Assembly (NCBI RefSeq): GCF_006494535.1 | Contig: NZ_VHIQ01000002.1 | Coordinates: 1 to 64,000, forward strand | DNA from: Paucihalobacter ruber | Lineage (GTDB): Bacteria; Bacteroidota; Bacteroidia; Flavobacteriales; Flavobacteriaceae | Length of the DNA: 64,000 nt | Reading direction: 5' to 3' | Shown: piece after piece, positions 34,653 to 43,217 of the stretch | Numbering within the stretch: the first letter of the stretch is position 1 | Layout: every line of letters begins with the position of its first letter | Notes under the pieces: generated by a model | What the model was told of the DNA's origin: nothing | Databases searched by the model: none | What the model saw: the letters and a program-made list of their open reading frames with translations, nothing else | Program-made: the position numbers and the translations under genes

Positions 34653-37600
34653 CTATCCAACAATATTCACAATCTTCCCTTGTACCACGATGACTTTTTT
34701 TGGTGCTCGGCCTTGTAATTGCTCTTGAGTTTTTGCATTGGCCAACACCGCTTTTTCTATCTCTTCTATACTCATATCTAAGGGCAACTCCATGGTAAAG
34801 CGGGTTTTACCGTTAAATGAAATTGGATACTCCTTACTGCTTTCAACCAGATATTGCTCGTCAAATTCGGGGAATGGCGCTGTAGAGATAGATTCTTGAT
34901 GTCCCAAAGCCTGCCATAATTCTTCGGCAATGTGAGGCGCGTAAGGTGAAATTAAAACTAACAAGGGCTCTAAAACAGCTTTACTTGTGCATTTTTGAGC
35001 GGTGAATTCGTTAACGGCAATCATAAAAGTAGACACCGAGGTATTGAAAGAGAAATTCTCAATGTCTTCCTCAACCTTTTTAATAGTTTTATGTAAAGTC
35101 TTTAAGCTGTCTTTGTTTGGCTCAGCGTTGTTTACTCTTAAATCTTGATCGTCAAAATACAATTTCCAGAGTTTTTTAAGGAAGCTGTGTACACCGCTAA
35201 TTCCGGCGGTATTCCATGGTTTGTATTGTTCTAACGGACCCAGAAACATCTCGTAAAGTCGTAAACTATCGGCACCGTACTGTTCGCAAATCTGGTCGGG
35301 ATTGACCACGTTGTATTTGGATTTGGACATTTTTTCGACTTCGCGTTTTACCTTAAACGTCCCGTCTTTTTCAGTTATAAAGAATGCCTCTTTAAAATCT
35401 TCTCTCCAGTTTTTAAAAGCTTCAATATCTAATTCGTCTGAAGCATTAACAAATGACACATCAACATGCAATTTATTTATTTGAGATGCCACGACAATAT
35501 TGACATCTGGAATCTTAGATTTTATTTCATTCAACTTTTCATCAATAAAATCATTAATTACATTATTGCTATTTGAGTTGTGAGCCTCAACAACAATTTC
35601 TGAAATTGGAATAAGGTATTTTGTAGGAACTTCAATTTCAAGAAAATTTTTGTTCTCCTTACCATTTATTAGTATCTGAATCCCTAAAACAGAAATAAAC
35701 GCACTCGTACCCAAAATCATACCTTGGTTAATCAACTTTTTAAAAGGTTCTTCTACCTTAACGAATCTTCGGTCTTTTAAAAACTTGGTCCAAAAGCGCG
35801 CATACAACAAATGCCCGGTAGCGTGTTCGCTACCGCCAATGTATAAATCAACATTTCCCCAGTAATTTAATGCGTCTTCTGTTGCAAAAGTTCGGTTTCG
35901 ATTGGCTTTTTCTTCCATATAACGGAAAAAGTACCACGAGCTGCCTGCCCAACCCGGCATGGTATTCAACTCTAAGGGAAATACGGTTTTGTGGTCTATT
36001 AAAGCGTTATCTACAACCGTATTGGTTTTGGTATCCCAAGCCCAAACATCGGCACGACCCAATGGTGGCTCTCCGGTTTCGGTGGGTAAATATTTTTCAA
36101 CTTCCGGTAAGGTTAACGGTAAGTGTTTTACATCTATCATCTGCGGCATGCCGTTCACATAATACACAGGAAATGGTTCGCCCCAATAGCGCTGACGAGA
36201 AAACACCGCATCGCGCAAACGGTAGTTGGTTTTACCTTTGCCTTGACCTATGCTTTCTAAAGCTTCAATGGCTTTTTTGGTCGCTTCTTTGTAACTTAAA
36301 CCGTTTAGAAAGTCGCTATTATCAATCACTACGTTGTCTTTTGAGCTAAATGCCTGTTCCGAAATATCAACATCTTTAAAAATGTTGGGAATAGGAATAT
36401 TAAAATGCTTGGCAAAAGCATAATCGCGCTCATCACCACAAGGTACTGCCATTACAGCACCGGTACCATAACCGGCCAATACGTAATCGCCAATCCAGAT
36501 AGGTATGGGTTCCTTTGAAAACGGATGTTCTGCATATGCACCTGTAAACACCCCCGAAATAGTCTTCACATCGGCCATTCTATCGCGTTCGCTGCGTTTG
36601 GCAGTGGCTTCAATGTAGGCTTCAACGGCTTCTTTTTGCTCAGGTGTTGTTATTTTTTCAACCAATTCGTGTTCGGGTGCCAATGTCATGAACGACACAC
36701 CGAAGATGGTGTCTGGTCGGGTGGTGAAAACGTCAATAACATGTTTTTCTGAAGTAGGAGATTGCTTAGCTTCGCTCGCAATGACGTTGAATGAAACGGT
36801 AGCTCCGACCGATTTCCCAATCCAGTTGCGCTGACTTTCTTTTAACGCATCAGTCCAGTCAATGTCGTTGAGACCTTGTAGCAATCTTTCAGCGTAGGCA
36901 GAAATACGCATGCTCCACTGGGTCATTTTTTTCCTGACTACAGGATGTCCGCCGCGTTCTGAAACACCATTCACTATTTCATCATTGGCAAGAACAGTTC
37001 CTAAGGCCGGGCACCAGTTAACTTCGGTTTCGGCCAAATAAGTTAAACGGTATTTTAGTAGGATGGCTTGTTGTTGTTCTGAAGATAAACCATTCCAATC
37101 TTCTGCCGAAAAAATATCAATATCATCATCGCAGGCAGCATTCACATTTGTATTTCCTTCCGAAGTAAATTTTTCAATTAAAGTATCAATGTGCTCAGCT
37201 TTATCTAAATTAATATTATACCAAGAGTTAAACAACTCTATAAAAATCCACTGTGTCCATTTGTAATATTCCGGATTTGAAGTGCGAACTTCTCTGCTCC
37301 AGTCAAACGAAAAACCAATTTGATCGAGCTGGCGGCGATAGGTTTTAATGTTCTCCTCGGTTGTTAATGCCGGATGCTGTCCGGTTTGAATGGCATACTG
37401 CTCGGCCGGCAAACCAAAGCTATCGTAACCTTGAGGGTGCAACACATTAAAACCTTTATGGCGTTTATAGCGCGCGTAAATATCTGATGCGATATAACCC
37501 AACGGATGACCAACGTGTAATCCTGCACCACTTGGATACGGAAACATATCTAACACATAATATTTTGGTTTGTCGGAATTATTTTCGGCTTTAAAAGTTT

Positions 37601-37658
37601 GGTTGTCTGCCCAGTATTTTTGCCACTTTTTTTCAATCTCGTTGAAATGATATTTCAT
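34653..37658 (-). CDS. leuS: leucyl-tRNA synthetase
   Basis: A class I synthetase charging tRNA-Leu, 1001 residues against about 860 in E. coli. The HIGH-type motif is PYPSGAGLHVGHPLGY (about residues 41-56) and KMSKS is in VEKMSKSKYNVVNPDQI. The editing domain contains TTRPDTIFGVSF. A large insertion of about 110 residues precedes KMSKS, as in other Bacteroidota enzymes. Odd feature: residues about 292-301 (NVIASEAKQS) are encoded by a dispersed palindromic repeat inserted in frame between the WIGKSVGATVSF strand and the editing domain. The gene has a leader of about 100 nt with an inverted repeat. Confidence 0.95.
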   Translation of the reverse strand: MKYHFNEIEKKWQKYWADNQTFKAENNSDKPKYYVLDMFPYPSGAGLHVGHPLGYIASDIYARYKRHKGFNVLHPQGYDSFGLPAEQYAIQTGQHPALTTEENIKTYRRQLDQIGFSFDWSREVRTSNPEYYKWTQWIFIELFNSWYNINLDKAEHIDTLIEKFTSEGNTNVNAACDDDIDIFSAEDWNGLSSEQQQAILLKYRLTYLAETEVNWCPALGTVLANDEIVNGVSERGGHPVVRKKMTQWSMRISAYAERLLQGLNDIDWTDALKESQRNWIGKSVGATVSFNVIASEAKQSPTSEKHVIDVFTTRPDTIFGVSFMTLAPEHELVEKITTPEQKEAVEAYIEATAKRSERDRMADVKTISGVFTGAYAEHPFSKEPIPIWIGDYVLAGYGTGAVMAVPCGDERDYAFAKHFNIPIPNIFKDVDISEQAFSSKDNVVIDNSDFLNGLSYKEATKKAIEALESIGQGKGKTNYRLRDAVFSRQRYWGEPFPVYYVNGMPQMIDVKHLPLTLPEVEKYLPTETGEPPLGRADVWAWDTKTNTVVDNALIDHKTVFPLELNTMPGWAGSSWYFFRYMEEKANRNRTFATEDALNYWGNVDLYIGGSEHATGHLLYARFWTKFLKDRRFVKVEEPFKKLINQGMILGTSAFISVLGIQILINGKENKNFLEIEVPTKYLIPISEIVVEAHNSNSNNVINDFIDEKLNEIKSKIPDVNIVVASQINKLHVDVSFVNASDELDIEAFKNWREDFKEAFFITEKDGTFKVKREVEKMSKSKYNVVNPDQICEQYGADSLRLYEMFLGPLEQYKPWNTAGISGVHSFLKKLWKLYFDDQDLRVNNAEPNKDSLKTLHKTIKKVEEDIENFSFNTSVSTFMIAVNEFTAQKCTSKAVLEPLLVLISPYAPHIAEELWQALGHQESISTAPFPEFDEQYLVESSKEYPISFNGKTRFTMELPLDMSIEEIEKAVLANAKTQEQLQGRAPKKVIVVQGKIVNIVG
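36757..36786. repeat. palindromic repeat inside leuS
   Basis: The sequence GGAGATTGCTTAGCTTCG followed by CTCGCAATGACG contains ATTGC and GCAAT arms (36760-36764, 36778-36782) and matches the core of a dispersed repeat known from many bacteria (CATTGCGAG...AAGCAATC). It is in frame on the leuS strand, where it encodes VIASEAKQSP. Confidence 0.7.
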
Positions 37659-37691
37659 GTGTTTATATTTATTTTTTTATAAGTCACATGC

Positions 37692-37741
37692 AATGCCAAT
37701 AAAACTTAATAAATTAGATATTAACTTCATCAATTGGCATT
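37692..37741 (-). promoter_or_regulatory. inverted repeat in leuS leader
   Basis: AATGCCAAT (37692-37700) and ATTGGCATT (37733-37741) are a perfect 9-bp inverted repeat with a 32-nt loop. It lies wholly within the predicted 5' leader of leuS, 34 nt from the ATG. A regulatory structure is possible, but no T-box or terminator feature is present. Confidence 0.4.
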
Positions 37742-37766
37742 TCATCGCTCTGTACAATTTAAGGCG

Positions 37767-37774
37767 CAAATTTA
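37767..37774 (-). promoter_or_regulatory. -7 box of leuS
   Basis: Minus-strand TAAATTTG (37774-37767) fits TAnnTTTG and predicts transcription from about 37761, giving a leader of about 100 nt. No clear -33 element is seen. Confidence 0.5.
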
Positions 37775-37863
37775 AGTTTAATATAACACTATTAAAAGTT
37801 TAAAGGCCGTTATAGACAGGTAAAGCAATTTGTTTTTTATTTTTACACGCACAAAACTCTTTT

Positions 37864-38742
37864 ATGGCATCTTCATTTGATAAATTTCAAAAACGAAAAT
37901 TAGTTTCATCCTATATATCGGTTGTAATAAGTATTGCCTTGGTGTTGTTTTTACTGGGTTGTTTGGGTTTGTTTGTTTTTAACGCCAAGAAAGTAGCCGA
38001 CCATTTTAAAGAACAGGTTGTTTTAACTATTTATTTGAATGACAGCGCAAAAGAAGTTGAAGTAGATCAACTAAAAAAACGTTTGTTGCTGGCCGATTAC
38101 ACTAAAAACATTGAATACGTCTCAAAAGAAGACGCCGCCGAAATCATGAAAGAAGAAAACGGTGAAGATTTTATGGAGTATTTAGGTTACAATCCGTTAC
38201 AAAATTCCATTGACGTGCATCTAAAAGCCGATTTTGTAACCAACGATATTATAGACGATATCACCGAAGAATTATCTGAAAAAGATTTTATAGCCGATTT
38301 ACGCTACGACAAAGACCTTGTGTTCTTAATGAATAACAATGTTAAAAAAATAACCTTTTGGGTATTGGTGATTAGCGCTTTATTTACACTTATCGCGGTC
38401 TTGTTAATTAATAGTTCCATAAGACTGGCCGTATATTCAAAGCGTTTTATTATTAAAACCATGCAAATGGTAGGCGCTACTAAATCGTTTATTAGAAAGC
38501 CCTTTGTTTATAAAAGTGTTCAACTGGGAGTGATTGGTGCTATTATAGCTTTAGCAGCTATGGGCGTGGTACTTTATTACCTCAACCAAACCTTTCCTGA
38601 ATTGCAATTGGTAAAAGAACCTTTGTTAATCGTCGGTTTATTTGCAGGTATCTTTATAATTGGTATAGTTATTACCTGGTTAAGTACTTTTATAGCCACC
38701 CAGCGCTTTTTAAATTTAAAAACAGACCAATTGTATTACTAG
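37864..38742 (+). CDS. ftsX: cell division protein FtsX
   Basis: A 292-residue permease-like protein that with FtsE links division to peptidoglycan hydrolases. Helices are at about residues 20-44, 166-188, 222-240 and 258-280, with an extracellular domain of about 120 residues between the first two (VADHFKEQVVLTIYLNDSAK). The cytoplasmic loop holds MQMVGATKSFIRKPF, typical of FtsX. ftsE is not adjacent, as is usual here. It begins the ftsX-DUF3098-uppP-truB operon. Confidence 0.93.
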   Translation: MASSFDKFQKRKLVSSYISVVISIALVLFLLGCLGLFVFNAKKVADHFKEQVVLTIYLNDSAKEVEVDQLKKRLLLADYTKNIEYVSKEDAAEIMKEENGEDFMEYLGYNPLQNSIDVHLKADFVTNDIIDDITEELSEKDFIADLRYDKDLVFLMNNNVKKITFWVLVISALFTLIAVLLINSSIRLAVYSKRFIIKTMQMVGATKSFIRKPFVYKSVQLGVIGAIIALAAMGVVLYYLNQTFPELQLVKEPLLIVGLFAGIFIIGIVITWLSTFIATQRFLNLKTDQLYY

Positions 38743-38808
38743 TTTAAAAACTGTTACTTTGCCAAACTGAAGTTTACTTAGTAATTTTCAATCATTTCAA
38801 ATTATATC

Positions 38809-39075
38809 ATGGGAGAAAAAAAACGAAAAGAAGCCAATAAAAACAACATGATTTTTGGTAAAAAAAACTTTAAATGGATGTTTATTGGTCTCGGCTTTAT
38901 AGCTTTAGGCTTTATATTAATGGCCGGCGGCGGCAGTAAAGATCCCAATGTTTTTAATGAAGCCATTTTTAGCTGGAGACGCATTAGACTGGCGCCAACT
39001 TTGGTTTTAATTGGTCTTGGCCTACAGGTTTATGCCATTTTACTGAACCCAGATAAAGACCAATCTCAAAAATAA
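38809..39075 (+). CDS. DUF3098 membrane protein
   Basis: An 88-residue small membrane protein with two predicted helices (about 24-43 and 61-80) and a charged N-terminus. The motif FGKKNFKWMFIGLGFIALGF matches DUF3098, a Bacteroidota family of unknown function that sits between ftsX and uppP. Its constant position suggests an envelope or division role, but that is inference. Confidence 0.88.
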   Translation: MGEKKRKEANKNNMIFGKKNFKWMFIGLGFIALGFILMAGGGSKDPNVFNEAIFSWRRIRLAPTLVLIGLGLQVYAILLNPDKDQSQK

Positions 39076-39102
39076 TCATCTGATAATTTATCAGGCTTGT
39101 TC

Positions 39103-39897
39103 ATGGAATTATTAGACGCTATTATTTTAGGTATCGTTCAGGGTTTAACTGAATTTCTTCCGGTATCATCCAGCGGACATTTAGAATTGGGTAAGGCTAT
39201 TTTAGGCGATAATTCGGTGCCTGAGGAAAGTTTGTTATTCACCGTAGTCGTTCACTTTGCAACTGCCCTTAGTACCATGGTGGTATTTAGAAAAGATATT
39301 CTGGATATCATAAAAGGTATTTTAAAATTTGAATGGAATGAGGATATGCAGTTTCTTTCAAAAATTGTAATTTCAATGATTCCTGCCGTAATTATTGGTC
39401 TGCTATTCGAAAAACAATTAGAGAAACTCTTTGATGGCAATATTTTACTGGTTGGATGCATGCTACTTATAACTGCTGTATTGCTTTTATTGGCAGACCG
39501 TGCCAAAAACACTGAAAAAAAGGTGAGTTTTAGTAACGCTTTTGTAATAGGACTCTCGCAAGCATTCGCTATTTTGCCCGGTGTATCGCGCAGTGGCGCC
39601 ACCATTTCAACATCGGTTTTGTTAGGAAATGATAAAACCAAAGCGGCCAGATTTTCGTTTTTAATGGTTGTACCGCTTATTTTTGGAAAAATAGCAAAAG
39701 ATATTTTAAGTGGTGACCTTACCTACGAAAGTTCAACATTTGTGCCGCTAAGTGCCGGATTTTTGGCAGCCTTTGTTGCGGGTTGGTTTGCTTGTAAATG
39801 GATGATTAAACTTGTTAGACAAAGCAAACTAACCTACTTTGCTGTTTATTGCAGTATTGTTGGATTAATCGCCATAGGTTTTGCCTTATTTTTTTAA
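39103..39897 (+). CDS. uppP: undecaprenyl-diphosphate phosphatase
   Basis: A 264-residue integral membrane enzyme (BacA) that removes a phosphate from undecaprenyl diphosphate to recycle the peptidoglycan lipid carrier. The catalytic region GLTEFLPVSSSGHLELGKA lies near residue 20 and the second motif LPGVSRSGATISTSVLLG near residue 160. I start at the ATG at 39103, since the in-frame TTG at 39097 adds only two residues. truB follows after 3 nt. Confidence 0.96.
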   Translation: MELLDAIILGIVQGLTEFLPVSSSGHLELGKAILGDNSVPEESLLFTVVVHFATALSTMVVFRKDILDIIKGILKFEWNEDMQFLSKIVISMIPAVIIGLLFEKQLEKLFDGNILLVGCMLLITAVLLLLADRAKNTEKKVSFSNAFVIGLSQAFAILPGVSRSGATISTSVLLGNDKTKAARFSFLMVVPLIFGKIAKDILSGDLTYESSTFVPLSAGFLAAFVAGWFACKWMIKLVRQSKLTYFAVYCSIVGLIAIGFALFF

Positions 39898-39900
39898 TCT

Positions 39901-40590
39901 ATGAATGAAGCAGAAGCATTTATAAACGGACGCGTATTACTGCTAGACAAACCATTGCACTGGACGTCTTTTCAGTTGGTTAATAAAGTACGTTGGGAAA
40001 TCAAACAAAAATTTAAAATTAAAAAGATAAAAGTAGGTCATGCCGGCACCTTAGACCCCTTGGCTACCGGCTTACTTATTATTTGTACCGGAAAGCAAAC
40101 CAAACAAATAGACCAGTATCAAGCCCAAGAAAAGGAATATACCGGAACATTTGAGTTAGGTAGCACCACGCCGTCGTTTGATTTAGAAACCGAAATTGAT
40201 CAAACTTTTGATACCTCGCATCTCACTTCTGATATGATTAAAAACGCCACTCTGCAATTTATTGGAGATATCACACAATTGCCACCGGTATTTTCGGCTG
40301 TTAAGAAAGACGGTAAAAGACTGTACGAATTTGCCCGCGCCGGAGAGACTGTAGAATTAAAACCGCGACAGGTATCTATTTCAGAATTCGAAATCACCAA
40401 AATAGAGTCGCTTACAGTGCATTTTAGAGTGGTTTGTAGCAAAGGCACCTACATTAGATCTTTAGCCAACGATTTTGGCAAGGCACTTAATTGCGGAGCG
40501 CATTTATCTTCATTAAGACGCACCAGAATTGGTAATTTTAAAATTGAAAATGCCCATACTCTTGAGGGCTTTTTAGCAGGCTTGGAATAA
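39901..40590 (+). CDS. truB: tRNA pseudouridine(55) synthase
   Basis: A 229-residue TruB making the universal pseudouridine 55 in the tRNA T loop. The catalytic Asp is in KVGHAGTLDPLATGLL (about residues 46-61), and PPVFSAVKKDGKRLYEFAR and SKGTYIRSLANDFG are present. It lacks a long C-terminal PUA domain, as in other Bacteroidota. It is 3 nt from uppP and probably shares its transcript. Confidence 0.96.
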   Translation: MNEAEAFINGRVLLLDKPLHWTSFQLVNKVRWEIKQKFKIKKIKVGHAGTLDPLATGLLIICTGKQTKQIDQYQAQEKEYTGTFELGSTTPSFDLETEIDQTFDTSHLTSDMIKNATLQFIGDITQLPPVFSAVKKDGKRLYEFARAGETVELKPRQVSISEFEITKIESLTVHFRVVCSKGTYIRSLANDFGKALNCGAHLSSLRRTRIGNFKIENAHTLEGFLAGLE

Positions 40591-40620
40591 TTTTTGTTAT
40601 GGAAACACAAATGACTAATT

Positions 40621-41169
40621 ATGCCGAAGCCAATAATTTATGTTGCAATTATTTCAATTGTTATTCAATCAAAATTACATAGTCAGGAAACCGAAAAAAC
40701 TTCGGGGATCTTTTATAAAGCTTCGTTAGCTACCACCATTTCGGTGAATGAAAACTACGAGATTTTTGATGAAGATAGTGGTACTTTTTTCGTTCCCAAT
40801 TCTATTTTTGTTAACAATACAATTGGCTATCAGTTTGATACACGCTCAATGTTAGGTCTTAACGTTGAATACAATTACCACGGCAACAACAGATTGCATT
40901 TTTTGCCAATCCATTTAAGCTTTCAGTACAACGTTTTGCAATTCGACGATAATTTTTTTCTCCGCGGTAGTTACGGTCGTTTGGTTGGTATCAGTAAAGA
41001 TTTTGAAACCGGTACTTTTTATCGGGTTGGCGCCGGTTATCAATTGTTCGATGCTAATTTTAAGAATTCATGGCACTTCGGATTAGATTTTACGCGTAAG
41101 CGATTTGGTTTCAGACAAACCGAAAAACTCAGCAGTGTATCTATTTTTTTGGAATTCATGTTGTTTTAA
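40621..41169 (+). CDS. outer-membrane beta-barrel protein, unknown function
   Basis: A 182-residue protein with a signal peptide (MPKPIIYVAIISIVIQSKLHSQ). Alternating hydrophobic strands and turns follow, such as LGLNVEYNYHGNNRLHFLPI and NFFLRGSYGRLVGISKD. It ends in Phe (LEFMLF), the typical outer-membrane insertion signal. It looks like a small eight-strand barrel, but I recognise no named family. It follows truB by 30 nt. Confidence 0.75.
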   Translation: MPKPIIYVAIISIVIQSKLHSQETEKTSGIFYKASLATTISVNENYEIFDEDSGTFFVPNSIFVNNTIGYQFDTRSMLGLNVEYNYHGNNRLHFLPIHLSFQYNVLQFDDNFFLRGSYGRLVGISKDFETGTFYRVGAGYQLFDANFKNSWHFGLDFTRKRFGFRQTEKLSSVSIFLEFMLF

Positions 41170-41200
41170 ACTATTTTTCCGTTGCAAACGTATATAGTGT

Positions 41201-41908
41201 ATGCAAGTTTCAAATAAACATCTGGCAATGTTAATTACTGTTTTCTGTACAGCAAACATAGTATTGACTTTGTTTTTATTTGAAATAAAATTAAAGGAAG
41301 AACCCTTAGCCGAAACTGTATTCGATTTTAATGCATTAACCGAAGAGGAAGAACAATCCTTACCTAAATTAAGCACTACGCTTCCTTCTACCAACAGCGC
41401 CTTTAACGAAGACCAGGATTTTAAAGATATCATGCAAAACTTTAAAACCGTCAACACCGAAACTCCGGAAACCGAAAAAGAATTAGAAGATCTCAACGAC
41501 AATCAAAATTTCGAAGAAACCCTTATCGAATCTCCTGAAATAGCCAAACTATCAGACAACGACAAACAACAATTTGCCGCATTAAGCGAGGTAGTCAAAA
41601 ACCTAAAAACCAACAGCAAAAAACAAGTCAATGCCAACAGCAGTATGACTTATTCATTAAAGGACAGGCAGATTTTAAGTTATAAAACACCGCGGTATTT
41701 GTGCGAAGACAGCGGTATTATAGTAGTTAATATCACTGTAAATGCCCAAGGTATGGTTACTGATACTTACATAAACAGTACGTCTACTTCAAAAAATCAA
41801 TGTCTAATAGACCACGCATTAGAGTATGCAGCCAACACCAAATTTAGTGCTGCCAATAAAGCGTCTCAAATTGGTTCAATAACGTATTCTTTTCAAGGGA
41901 AAAACTAA
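41201..41908 (+). CDS. TonB C-terminal domain-like envelope protein
   Basis: A 235-residue protein with one N-terminal membrane helix (about 9-28). An acidic, Glu/Asp/Thr-rich region of low complexity follows (about 35-145) and then a compact C-terminal domain. That domain reads SGIIVVNITVNAQGMVTDTYI and ALEYAANTKFSAANKASQIG, resembling the TonB C-terminal fold. It may be an energy transducer-like protein, but the PxY/PKP-rich spacer typical of TonB is absent and no ExbB/ExbD genes are near. It overlaps the thioredoxin-like gene tail-to-tail by 4 nt. Confidence 0.65.
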   Translation: MQVSNKHLAMLITVFCTANIVLTLFLFEIKLKEEPLAETVFDFNALTEEEEQSLPKLSTTLPSTNSAFNEDQDFKDIMQNFKTVNTETPETEKELEDLNDNQNFEETLIESPEIAKLSDNDKQQFAALSEVVKNLKTNSKKQVNANSSMTYSLKDRQILSYKTPRYLCEDSGIIVVNITVNAQGMVTDTYINSTSTSKNQCLIDHALEYAANTKFSAANKASQIGSITYSFQGKN

Positions 41909-42525
41909 ACCCCAAGCATTACAAGTAAATCCTCAATAATATTTTGACCTTTATTTTTATTGTACCAGGCCTGAAGTTGGCCTTTAAATTCGTCGGTTAG
42001 GCTGCCATGGGTTGATTTAAAATCTTCTACCATTGCTGTGGCTTCAGATGGCCTTGGTCCAAATGTGTTTACCACTTCGTTGGTGTCATTATCGATCATA
42101 ATTAACTTGGGAATTGACTTACCGCCATTGGTTAAAAACCTGTCCATCAATTCAGGGTGTTCATCTCTAAAAACCAATTTTAAACTGATATTGGGATTAA
42201 GCTCTGCCACTTTATTAATAATTGGAATAACATGCGCCGCATCGCCACACCAGGTTTCGGTGAGTACCAACCAGGTGACATGTTTATCAAAGCTTTGAAT
42301 TCTGCTTTTAACCCCATCAGAAATGGTGATGGTTTTATCCCATCGTGCCATGCGTTTTTGATTGAGTTTGGTATATTCAACCAAAGCCGGTGAGGCATCT
42401 ACGCCACTGCTGGCTTCAATAGCCACCAAATCGCTAATGAGTTCTGAATATTCCTTATAGGTCAAGGCTGTTTTTAAACTGGCTTTAATAATATGATCTA
42501 AACTATATGCGACTACTACATCCAT
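41905..42525 (-). CDS. thioredoxin-like protein with single active-site Cys
   Basis: A 206-residue cytoplasmic protein with a thioredoxin fold. The active site is TETWCGDAAHVIPII, where the second Cys of CxxC is Ala, leaving one thiol, and the cis-Pro loop is GGKSIPKLIMID. It resembles the thioredoxin family proteins of this type common in Bacteroidota. I chose the ATG at 42525, since the upstream in-frame TTG (42546) lies within the -7 box. A role as a disulfide reductase is unlikely with one Cys; a chaperone or glutathionylation role is possible. Confidence 0.83.
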   Translation of the reverse strand: MDVVVAYSLDHIIKASLKTALTYKEYSELISDLVAIEASSGVDASPALVEYTKLNQKRMARWDKTITISDGVKSRIQSFDKHVTWLVLTETWCGDAAHVIPIINKVAELNPNISLKLVFRDEHPELMDRFLTNGGKSIPKLIMIDNDTNEVVNTFGPRPSEATAMVEDFKSTHGSLTDEFKGQLQAWYNKNKGQNIIEDLLVMLGV

Positions 42526-42543
42526 ATTTTCAAATTTTGAATG

Positions 42544-42551
42544 CAAATTTA
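42544..42551 (-). promoter_or_regulatory. -7 box of thioredoxin-like gene
   Basis: Minus-strand TAAATTTG (42551-42544) matches TAnnTTTG and lies 18 nt before the ATG at 42525. It overlaps an in-frame TTG and so excludes that start. Confidence 0.55.
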
Positions 42552-42653
42552 TTTGCTTTGTTGTGAAATATTAGTGACTTTAGTCACATTAGTATCATTT
42601 TTTTTGATTCCTTACATACTTTTATCTTTTAGTTGAAGTTAAATGCTATTATC

Positions 42654-43217
42654 ATGACCAAAAAACGCTGTGGATGGTGCGTGGGCAACGCGCTTTACGA
42701 ACACTATCACGACACCGAATGGGGCGTGCCGGTTTACGACGACCAAACGCTATTTGAGTTTTTATTATTAGAAACTTTTCAGGCCGGATTGAGCTGGATT
42801 ACCATCTTAAAAAAACGAGAAAATTTCCGACAAGCTTTCGACGATTTTAATTACGAAAAAATTGCTCTGTACAAACAACCTAAGTTAGAATTATTAATGC
42901 AAAACCCCGGAATTATAAGAAACAAACTAAAAATAGCCTCGGCGGTGACCAATGCCCAAGCGTTTATAAAAGTTCAAAATGAATTTGGTAGTTTTAGTAA
43001 CTATATCTGGAAATTTGTGGACGGACAGCCTATTAAAAACACGGTTGAAAACCATAAAACTGCACCGCCTACAACTGCATTAAGTGATACTATTAGTAAA
43101 GATTTAAAAAAACGGGGCTTTAAATTTGTGGGCTCCACAGTGGTATACGCCCATATGCAAGCTACTGGTATGGTCAACGACCATGAGATAGATTGCTTTA
43201 GATATCAAGAAGTTTAA
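42654..43217 (+). CDS. tag: DNA-3-methyladenine glycosylase I
   Basis: A 187-residue Tag enzyme that excises 3-methyladenine from alkylated DNA. It opens MTKKRCGWC with a zinc-binding Cys, followed by YEHYHDTEWG and the catalytic block FEFLLLETFQAGLSWITIL. The C-terminal HMQATGMVNDHEIDCF carries the other zinc ligands. The start is the ATG at 42654; the TTG at 42633 is an upstream extension only. With the ATL protein at 14 kb the genome has at least two alkylation repair routes. It overlaps aat by 4 nt tail-to-tail. Confidence 0.96.
   Translation: MTKKRCGWCVGNALYEHYHDTEWGVPVYDDQTLFEFLLLETFQAGLSWITILKKRENFRQAFDDFNYEKIALYKQPKLELLMQNPGIIRNKLKIASAVTNAQAFIKVQNEFGSFSNYIWKFVDGQPIKNTVENHKTAPPTTALSDTISKDLKKRGFKFVGSTVVYAHMQATGMVNDHEIDCFRYQEV

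Noticed and set aside
35870-36349. 159-codon open frame on plus strand within leuS
   Set aside because: It is antisense to conserved LeuRS sequence, has no recognisable motif and no promoter; a chance frame.
37692-37741. T-box leader for leuS
   Set aside because: No specifier loop, T-box sequence or terminator is present, and T-boxes are essentially unknown in Bacteroidota.
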